In this document: positions 58,615-64,000 of the stretch, piece after piece
How the letters are laid out: each line of letters starts with the position of its first letter
Position numbering within the stretch: position 1 is the first letter of the stretch
Assembly (NCBI GenBank): GCA_964654855.1
Contig: CAZZJS010000003.1
Span: forward strand, 1-64,000
DNA: 64,000 bases
Reading direction: 5' to 3'
Origin: JALZUV01 sp964654855
Lineage (GTDB): Bacteria > Pseudomonadota > Alphaproteobacteria > Rickettsiales > JALZUV01
Notes under the pieces: generated by a model
What the model saw: the letters and a program-made list of their open reading frames with translations, nothing else
Told to the model about the DNA's origin: nothing
The model's database searches: none
Translations under genes and position numbers: made by a program

Positions 58615-59823
58615 ATGTCTAAAGTGAATAAAGTGGTTTTGGCCTATTCAGGTGGTTTGGATACGTCGGTTATCTTGAAATGGTTGCAAGATGAATATGA
58701 GTGCGAGGTGGTTACCTTTACGGCTGATTTAGGTCAAGGTGAAGAGCTGGAACCTGCACGCGAAAAGGCAAAAAAAGCCGGCGTGAAGGATATCTTTATT
58801 GAAGATTTGCGTGAAGAATTTGTGCGTGATTATGTTTTTCCGATGTTTCGCGGAAACCCGCTTTATGAAGGATACTATTTATTAGGCACGTCTATTGCGC
58901 GCCCATTGATCGCAAAACGACAGGTGGAAATTGCCGCAGAAACGGGAGCAGACGCGGTATCGCATGGCGCGACGGGTAAAGGTACCGATCAGGTGCGTTT
59001 TGAGTTAGGTTATTATGCGCTAAATCCTGATATTCAGGTGATTGCACCTTGGCGTGAATGGGGTTTGAATTCGCGTACAAAATTGCTCGATTATGCGCGT
59101 GAAAATGATATCCATATTCCAAGTAATAAAGAGAATGAGCCGCCTTATTCCACTGATGCGAATATGTTGCACATTTCTTACGAAGGGAAATCGCTGGAAG
59201 ACCCATGGGTGGCGCCTCCTGAAGGGATGTGCGAGTGGGTGAAATCATTGCGAGATGCGCCAGATGAGCCAACGGAAATTCTGATCGATTTTGAAAAAGG
59301 TGATCCTATTGCCATTAATGGCCAAGAGCTTTCACCAGCAGCTTTATTAGCCAAGTTAAACGAATTGGGTGCTGCTAATGGTGTCGGGATTCTTGATATG
59401 GTGGAAAATCGCTATGTGGGAATGAAAGTACGTGGTGTATATGAAACGCCGGGTGGAACCATCCTTTATCACGCACGCCGTGGGTTAGAGAGTCTCACGA
59501 TTGACCGCGAAGTGCAGCATATGAAAGATGAGATTGCGCCGCGTTATGCAAAACTGGTTTATAATGGTTTTTGGTTCAGCCCAGAGCGCGAGATGCTACA
59601 AGCGGCTATCGACCAAACACAAGAATATGTGACTGGTACGGTGCGCGTTGTACTTTATAAGGGTAATGTTGTCATTAATGGGCGCAAATCACCGCATTCG
59701 CTTTTTGATGAAGAAGTAGCGACATTTGAGGCAGATGAAGTCTATGATCAGGGCGATGCAGCCGGATTTATCAAGCTAAATGCCCTTCGTTTGCGTACCC
59801 GTAAGCGTTTAGGCCAATTTTAG
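58615..59823 (+). CDS. argG: Argininosuccinate synthase
   Basis: 402 aa from the ATG at 58615, with CGGAG about 8 bases upstream. The ATP-pyrophosphatase P-loop AYSGGLDTSVIL near residue 11 and the motifs DLGQGEELEPAREKAKKAG, HGATGKGTDQVRFEL and the substrate site NMLHISYEGKSLEDPW are present. It joins citrulline and aspartate in arginine synthesis; the partner argH is not in the window. Confidence 0.97.
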   Translation: MSKVNKVVLAYSGGLDTSVILKWLQDEYECEVVTFTADLGQGEELEPAREKAKKAGVKDIFIEDLREEFVRDYVFPMFRGNPLYEGYYLLGTSIARPLIAKRQVEIAAETGADAVSHGATGKGTDQVRFELGYYALNPDIQVIAPWREWGLNSRTKLLDYARENDIHIPSNKENEPPYSTDANMLHISYEGKSLEDPWVAPPEGMCEWVKSLRDAPDEPTEILIDFEKGDPIAINGQELSPAALLAKLNELGAANGVGILDMVENRYVGMKVRGVYETPGGTILYHARRGLESLTIDREVQHMKDEIAPRYAKLVYNGFWFSPEREMLQAAIDQTQEYVTGTVRVVLYKGNVVINGRKSPHSLFDEEVATFEADEVYDQGDAAGFIKLNALRLRTRKRLGQF

Positions 59824-59857
59824 AATTAACCTTAACGGAACTGTAATATTTTCGAGC

Positions 59858-59863
59858 TATACT
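59858..59863 (+). promoter_or_regulatory. -10 element, predicted leaderless start
   Basis: TATACT (59858-59863) is followed by exactly 6 bases and the ATG at 59870. No Shine-Dalgarno or convincing -35 is visible. The TTAACCTTAACG stretch 20-30 bases upstream (59826-59837) resembles TTAA-type CtrA half sites, which is only a hint. Confidence 0.35.
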
Positions 59864-59869
59864 TAATGT

Positions 59870-60523
59870 ATGGCACAGGAAGATACACAAGCCTTGGGTA
59901 ATGCCGCGAGCGATAACGCACCACAGGTGGGCGGTGACGCGCACACAATGCAAGATGTGGGTGATATGATTGCGGCTGCTGAGAATGAGCTGTCTCATGC
60001 CACTCAGCAACTTTCAAAAGAAGAGATGGAGCAGCAGCGTGTAGCGGCTCGTGTTTTGATCAATCAGATTTTCACTGATGGGAATTCGACAGAAATGGCG
60101 AAAAATATGGTTGCGGCGCAATACCCTGCTATGGCAGGTGAGTTAGATAGCTTGGTGGAGCGTGAACAGTCACGACATGGTGATGTACCAGAAACTCAGG
60201 CCGAAGCAGATCAACGCAAAGAAGAAGCCGCGAAAGAAAACTCTGGAGCGCTTATCGGTGGTGCAGCCTTATTGGCGGGAGGTGCGGCACTGGCTGGCGG
60301 CTTTCTCGCTGGTATGTTCGGCGGTGATAATGAGAAATATAAAGAAGGCGCAGGCGCACTTTTAGGTGCCAATGCACCGGACGCGACTCATCAGGCAAAT
60401 TTGATGGGAGCTCTTTTAGCTAATCATGTGCAGGGGGTAGCAAGCACCGACCAACAGCCAAATGGCGTGACTCATGGGATCCCTGGAAAAGTGCAGCAGC
60501 AAGGCACTGGAATCAAAGTTTAA
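59870..60523 (+). CDS. Hypothetical protein with Gly/Ala hydrophobic segment
   Basis: 217 aa. The N-terminal half is acidic and helical (NELSHATQQLSKEEMEQQRVAARVLINQIF). Residues about 123-150 form a Gly/Ala/Leu-rich hydrophobic stretch (GGAALLAGGAALAGGFLAGMFGG) that could be a membrane insertion or zipper. The C-terminal part is low complexity with Gln and Gly. There is no signal peptide. No family recognised. The promoter puts transcription on its ATG. It lies between argG and gyrA. Confidence 0.65.
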   Translation: MAQEDTQALGNAASDNAPQVGGDAHTMQDVGDMIAAAENELSHATQQLSKEEMEQQRVAARVLINQIFTDGNSTEMAKNMVAAQYPAMAGELDSLVEREQSRHGDVPETQAEADQRKEEAAKENSGALIGGAALLAGGAALAGGFLAGMFGGDNEKYKEGAGALLGANAPDATHQANLMGALLANHVQGVASTDQQPNGVTHGIPGKVQQQGTGIKV

Positions 60524-60625
60524 ATAAGGCACTATCTGACTGCATCTAATCGTTGCACTCATTCTTAAGCTCTGCTAGTTTTTATTCTCAAATAATAAGA
60601 ACAAAAAATTTAAGGGTAAAAGGCT

Positions 60626-63397
60626 ATGGCCGAAGAATCCAACTTGGCGCTCTCGCCACAGATTTCTATCGAAGAAGAAATGAAAAAATCGTATCTCGAT
60701 TACGCAATGAGCGTGATTGTGAGTCGTGCGATTCCGGATGCGCGTGATGGCTTGAAGCCCGTGCATCGCCGTATTTTATTCGGCATGATGGAGATTGGTT
60801 CCGACTGGAATAAACCATTTAAGAAGTCAGCGCGTATTGTCGGTGACGTGATGGGTAAATATCACCCGCATGGTGACTCAGCGATTTATGATTCCCTCGT
60901 GCGGATGGCGCAAGATTTCTCAATGCGCCTGCCATTGGTAGATGGACAAGGTAACTTTGGTTCGATGGATGGTGATCCTCCAGCGGCGATGCGTTATACG
61001 GAATCTCGTTTGGCTAAAGTCGCTCATCATCTACTTGAAGATCTTGATAAAGACACAGTCGAATATCAAGAAAACTATGATGGTAACGAGAAAGAGCCAA
61101 CTGTTCTTCCAGCTGAATTTCCTAACTTACTGGCGAATGGTGCCAATGGTATCGCCGTGGGTATGGCGACCAATATTCCGCCGCATAATTTAGGCGAATT
61201 GTTAGATGCGTGTGAGGCTCTGGTTGAGAACCCAGAACTGACAGCGCTAGAACTGATGGAATATGTGCCCGCACCAGACTTCCCGACAGGAGGCTTGATT
61301 CTCGGTCGTAGTGGTAGTTTATCTGCGCTGACGACAGGTCGTGGCTCGGTCATTATGCGAGCGAAAACGGATATGGAAGTGATGGATAATGGCCGTACCG
61401 CTATTGTGGTGACGGAAATTCCATACCAGGTGAATAAGGCAAAGCTGCAAGAACGTATTGCTGAGCTCGTGCGTGATAAGAAGCTCGAAGGTATCGCTGA
61501 TATGCGCGATGAGTCTGATAAGCAGGGCGTGCGTTTGGTGATAGAAACCAAAAAAGATGCAATTGCGGAAATCGTATTGAATAACCTCTTCCGTTACACA
61601 CCACTACAAACTAGCTTTGGTTGTAACATGCTGGCGCTGGATCACGGCAAGCCGCGTCAGATGAATCTACGCGATATGCTCGTGAGCTTCGTGGAGTTCC
61701 GCGAAGAAGTGCTGACACGTCGTACTCAATATTTGCTGAATAAAGTCCGTGATCGTGCGCATGTGTTGATTGGCCTCGCGATTGCAGTGGCGAATATTGA
61801 TGAAGTGATCAAAGTGATTCGCGCCTCAAAAGATCCGGTGATCGCGCGTGAAGAATTGATGAGTCGCGACTGGGAAGCTTCGGCGGTGAGTGCGCTGATT
61901 GACTTAGTACAAGATCGTGGGAACGTGATTGAAGGTGGCCGTATTAAATTCACGGAAACGCAAGCACGGGCGATTTTGGAGCTTCGTTTGCAACGTCTAA
62001 CGGGGCTAGAGCAAGATAAAATTAATGGCGAGTTAGAAGAGCTAGCGGTGGACATTAAGAAGTATCTCTCGCTGCTTGGAAATCGTGATGAATTGCTAGC
62101 GATGATGTTGGCAGAATTTGCGGCCGTTAAAGAAGAGTTCGCAACACCACGTCGTACGCAAATCGAAGAAAATGAGTTCGAGCACGATATTGAAGATCTG
62201 ATCGAGCGCGAAGATATGGTGATTACCGTGACGCAAAATGGTTACATTAAACGTGTGCCGTTGGATACGTTCCGTGCGCAGCGCCGTGGAGGTAAAGGGC
62301 GTTCGGCCATGTCCACACGTGATGAGGATATGACGACCGAAGTGTTTATGGCAAATACCCATACGCCGGTTCTATTCTTCTCCTCCAATGGTAAGGTCTA
62401 TAAGTTGAAGACCTATAAGCTTCCATTGGGTACGGCGCAGAGCAAAGGTAAGGCCTTGGTGAATATCTTCCCGCTGGAAAATGGCGAGACGATTCACAGC
62501 TTTATGCCGCTGCCGGAAGATGAGTCCGCTTGGGATGCGATGAATATTATGTTCGCGACCTCTAGCGGTTCGGTGCGCCGTAATGACTTGTCTGATTTCA
62601 AGAGCATCCGTAGCAATGGTAAAATTGCGATTGATTTGGACGAAGGTGAGCTGCTTGTGAATGTGCGCGTTTGTGCACCAGAGCAGCATATTTTGCTTTC
62701 GGCACGTTCGGGTAAATGTATCCGTTTCCCTGTCGAAGCCATCCGTGTCTTTAAGAGCCGTAAATCAACGGGTGTGCGTGGTATCAAACTTGCTGATGGA
62801 GATGAAGTCGTTTCGATGTCCGTCCTTAATGAAGGTGGGTACGAGCGTGAAGAGCGCGAGGCTTATTTGAAAGTAGCACCGTGGAAACATGAAGAAGGTG
62901 CTGAACTTCCAGAAGTGGATATTTCCGCTGAGAAGATTGCAGAAATGGCCGAACGCGAGCAATTTATTCTTTCCATGACTGAAAATGGTTATGGTAAGCG
63001 TAGTTCTTCTTACGAATATCGTACGACCAACCGTGGTGGTTCGGGCATCGTTAATATCGTAACATCTGAGCGTAATGGCGGTGTGGTAGCAGCCATGCCA
63101 ATTACCGATGATGGACAAATTATGTTGATGACCGATGGCGGTAAGTTGATTCGTTGTCCAGTGAAGAATATCCGTGTGGCGGGTCGTAACACGCAAGGGG
63201 TGACGATCTTTAAAACCGGTAAGGATGAGAAAGTGGTATCCGCTATTCGCCTGAATATTTCCGAATCAGATGATGAAGATGAGGAATTGCTAGAAGACGA
63301 AGAGGGCGTAGAAGCGCTAGCCGGAGACGTAACGGTTGAAACGGAAGAAACCTCTGAAGCTCCAACCTCAGAAACAGAAGAAAATAACGGAGAATAG
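60626..63397 (+). CDS. gyrA: DNA gyrase subunit A
   Basis: 923 aa. The opening SYLDYAMSVIVSRAIPDARDGLKPVHRRILFGM and the catalytic Tyr124 in AMRYTESRLA are intact. The quinolone-determining region has Ser85 and Asp89 (HGDSAIYD), equivalent to E. coli Ser83 and Asp87, so no classic resistance change is present. The C-terminal pinwheel keeps the GyrA box QRRGGKG near residue 552 and ends in a Glu-rich acidic tail, longer than in E. coli. It supercoils DNA together with GyrB. TTAAGGGTAAAAGG precedes the ATG. Confidence 0.97.
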   Translation: MAEESNLALSPQISIEEEMKKSYLDYAMSVIVSRAIPDARDGLKPVHRRILFGMMEIGSDWNKPFKKSARIVGDVMGKYHPHGDSAIYDSLVRMAQDFSMRLPLVDGQGNFGSMDGDPPAAMRYTESRLAKVAHHLLEDLDKDTVEYQENYDGNEKEPTVLPAEFPNLLANGANGIAVGMATNIPPHNLGELLDACEALVENPELTALELMEYVPAPDFPTGGLILGRSGSLSALTTGRGSVIMRAKTDMEVMDNGRTAIVVTEIPYQVNKAKLQERIAELVRDKKLEGIADMRDESDKQGVRLVIETKKDAIAEIVLNNLFRYTPLQTSFGCNMLALDHGKPRQMNLRDMLVSFVEFREEVLTRRTQYLLNKVRDRAHVLIGLAIAVANIDEVIKVIRASKDPVIAREELMSRDWEASAVSALIDLVQDRGNVIEGGRIKFTETQARAILELRLQRLTGLEQDKINGELEELAVDIKKYLSLLGNRDELLAMMLAEFAAVKEEFATPRRTQIEENEFEHDIEDLIEREDMVITVTQNGYIKRVPLDTFRAQRRGGKGRSAMSTRDEDMTTEVFMANTHTPVLFFSSNGKVYKLKTYKLPLGTAQSKGKALVNIFPLENGETIHSFMPLPEDESAWDAMNIMFATSSGSVRRNDLSDFKSIRSNGKIAIDLDEGELLVNVRVCAPEQHILLSARSGKCIRFPVEAIRVFKSRKSTGVRGIKLADGDEVVSMSVLNEGGYEREEREAYLKVAPWKHEEGAELPEVDISAEKIAEMAEREQFILSMTENGYGKRSSSYEYRTTNRGGSGIVNIVTSERNGGVVAAMPITDDGQIMLMTDGGKLIRCPVKNIRVAGRNTQGVTIFKTGKDEKVVSAIRLNISESDDEDEELLEDEEGVEALAGDVTVETEETSEAPTSETEENNGE

Positions 63398-63399
63398 AA

Positions 63400-63714
63400 A
63401 TGAAAAAACTACTACTTATTATTGCGACTGCTTTTGCGCTGAGCGCATGTCACGTGGATGAACATGCCGCAGGTGAGGCAATCTTTAAAGAAAAAGGTTC
63501 ATGTTCATCGCACTGCAAGAAATCTAAATGTAAAGAATCCAACTCAAAGTGCTGTCATAAAACGAAAAAGACTGAACATAGTCATGCGGAGCATAGTCAT
63601 AATGAGGGCGCATGTGCTTTACGTAAAACAGGAAAGAGTCGCAAAAGTCACGACCATGGTGCCCGTGCTTGCGCCAGCCATACGCATGAGGGCGGCCATG
63701 GTCACTCGCACTAA
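63400..63714 (+). CDS. His/Cys-rich small lipoprotein (putative metal binder)
   Basis: 104 aa. The lipoprotein signal MKKLLLIIATAFALSAC ends in a lipobox. The mature part is mostly Cys, His, Lys and Ser: clusters CSSHCKKSKCKESNSKCC and HSHAEHSHNEG, then a His-rich tail ending GGHGHSH. This composition suggests binding of transition metals (Zn, Cu or Ni) in the periplasm; the identity is not known. It starts 2 bases after gyrA and is likely co-transcribed, an odd partner for gyrase. Confidence 0.75.
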   Translation: MKKLLLIIATAFALSACHVDEHAAGEAIFKEKGSCSSHCKKSKCKESNSKCCHKTKKTEHSHAEHSHNEGACALRKTGKSRKSHDHGARACASHTHEGGHGHSH

Positions 63715-63734
63715 AGCCTATTAATAAAATTTTA

Positions 63735-63774
63735 GCCTCTTTCTTTTATAAAGAACGAAATAGACGAAAGAGGC
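63735..63774 (+). terminator. Hairpin after gyrA and the His-rich lipoprotein
   Basis: GCCTCTTTC (63735-63743) and GAAAGAGGC (63766-63774) can form a 9-base stem with a 22-base loop, followed by TTATTTT. It can act as an intrinsic terminator or as a leader structure for the ROK gene, whose ATG is 7 bases after the stem and whose ribosome site (GAGG) lies in the 3' arm. Confidence 0.6.
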
Positions 63775-63781
63775 TTATTTT

Positions 63782-64000
63782 ATGTCAAAAATTTCACCAG
63801 CCAATATGACGAGCAAAGAGATGATCATTGGAGTTGATATCGGTGGAACTGGTGTGCAAGCAGGACTGTTTGAGATTCAGAAAGCAGGGATAGTACCAAA
63901 ACCTGTTTGGACTCGTAACCAAGCGACAGAAAAAGGACTTGGAAATCACGTAGAACAAATCATCGATATGCTGCATAAAGCGGAAATTGCAGCCACTACT
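63782..64000 (+). CDS. ROK-family sugar kinase, N-terminal part (cut by window edge)
   Basis: 73 aa visible. The ATP phosphate-1 motif IIGVDIGGTGVQAGLFE near residues 15-31 is the start of the actin-fold ROK family (glucokinase, polyphosphate glucokinase or repressor-type). The DIGGTGV variant resembles polyphosphate-dependent glucokinases. The catalytic Asp and any zinc-binding CXCGXXGC motif lie beyond the window, so the subtype cannot be settled. GAGG about 8 bases upstream and a hairpin precede it. Confidence 0.75.
   Translation, partial: MSKISPANMTSKEMIIGVDIGGTGVQAGLFEIQKAGIVPKPVWTRNQATEKGLGNHVEQIIDMLHKAEIAATT

Noticed and set aside
60850..60900. Quinolone-resistance change in gyrA
   Set aside because: Ser85 and Asp89 match the sensitive type.
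61075..61551. 158-residue open frame antisense to gyrA
   Set aside because: It lies fully inside gyrA, is Ser-rich as expected from a reversed coding frame, and has no ribosome site.
1..64000. CRISPR arrays, rRNA genes, insertion sequences, toxin-antitoxin pairs or a prophage
   Set aside because: No regularly spaced repeats, rRNA segments, transposase motifs or phage structural cluster were seen apart from the orphan tail gene and the island end.

Overview
The window is chromosomal DNA of a free-living alphaproteobacterium of moderate to low GC (mid-40s % by eye). Lineage markers are a DivL-type tyrosine kinase pseudo-enzyme next to ahcY, the lepB-rnc-era and ppiD-trpEGDC / tpiA-secG-pyrG blocks, the argS-SPOR-nagZ operon, an SDHAF4-type DUF1674 protein, a Rickettsia 17-kDa-antigen-like lipoprotein and a gene-transfer-agent (GTA) type tail protein. 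Intact Trp, Arg, Leu and chorismate genes argue against an obligate intracellular lifestyle. I cannot fix the order; a Micavibrio-like or Rhodospirillales-like lineage is only a guess.

Layout. 1-3531: the integrase end of an element inserted at the 3' end of tRNA-Ser(GCU) (Toprim primase-like protein, AlpA-type regulator, a DUF6387-like protein, P4-type integrase); the rest lies to the left, off-window. 3742-6357: lepB-rnc-era plus a small unknown gene. 6425-11863: a CACHE-type histidine kinase with a degenerate ATP site, a TlpA-like thioredoxin, pyruvate kinase, an orphan GTA-type tail-tube gene behind a strong ribosome-site hairpin, an OmpA lipoprotein and DUF1905. 11876-14504: trmD-rplS-leuC. 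14660-18263: aquaporin, DUF1674, rsmB, xthA, a small membrane protein and erpA. 18319-24030: dgt, argS-SPOR-nagZ, and a membrane protein that ends the opposite operon. 24040-31231 (minus strand): a seven-gene run ppiD-trpE-trpG-trpD-trpC-pepA-membrane protein. 31336-37060: tpiA-secG-pyrG, two exported proteins, fabI, aroC. 37062-43653: AsmA, TlyA, an ABC-2 permease, argD, argF, hslO. 43650-49653: GAF/HD-GYP, a secreted unknown, dxs, a YkuD-like protein, ahcY. 49661-54594: divL, purU, a lone pseudopilin, a ferredoxin-like protein, YggT and a lipoprotein. 54736-64000: gltA, lytic transglycosylase, thioredoxin-like protein, argG, an unknown, gyrA, a His/Cys-rich lipoprotein and the start of a ROK kinase.

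Genes are tightly packed with many ATGA/TAATG overlaps. The only stretch over 300 bases without a protein gene is 3367-3741; it holds the integrase operator-like repeats, possible attachment-arm repeats, tRNA-Ser and two divergent promoters.

The most unusual signals are: (i) a 40-base inverted repeat that buries the Shine-Dalgarno site of the orphan GTA-type tail gene; (ii) nested GGGGGTAy repeats at the integrase start; (iii) a recurring TATAyT-N6-ATG arrangement that suggests leaderless mRNAs for at least four genes; (iv) divergent dxs and exported-protein genes whose ATG codons share bases; (v) a histidine kinase with an eroded ATP-binding G1 box. No CRISPR array, defence island, rRNA or intact prophage was seen.
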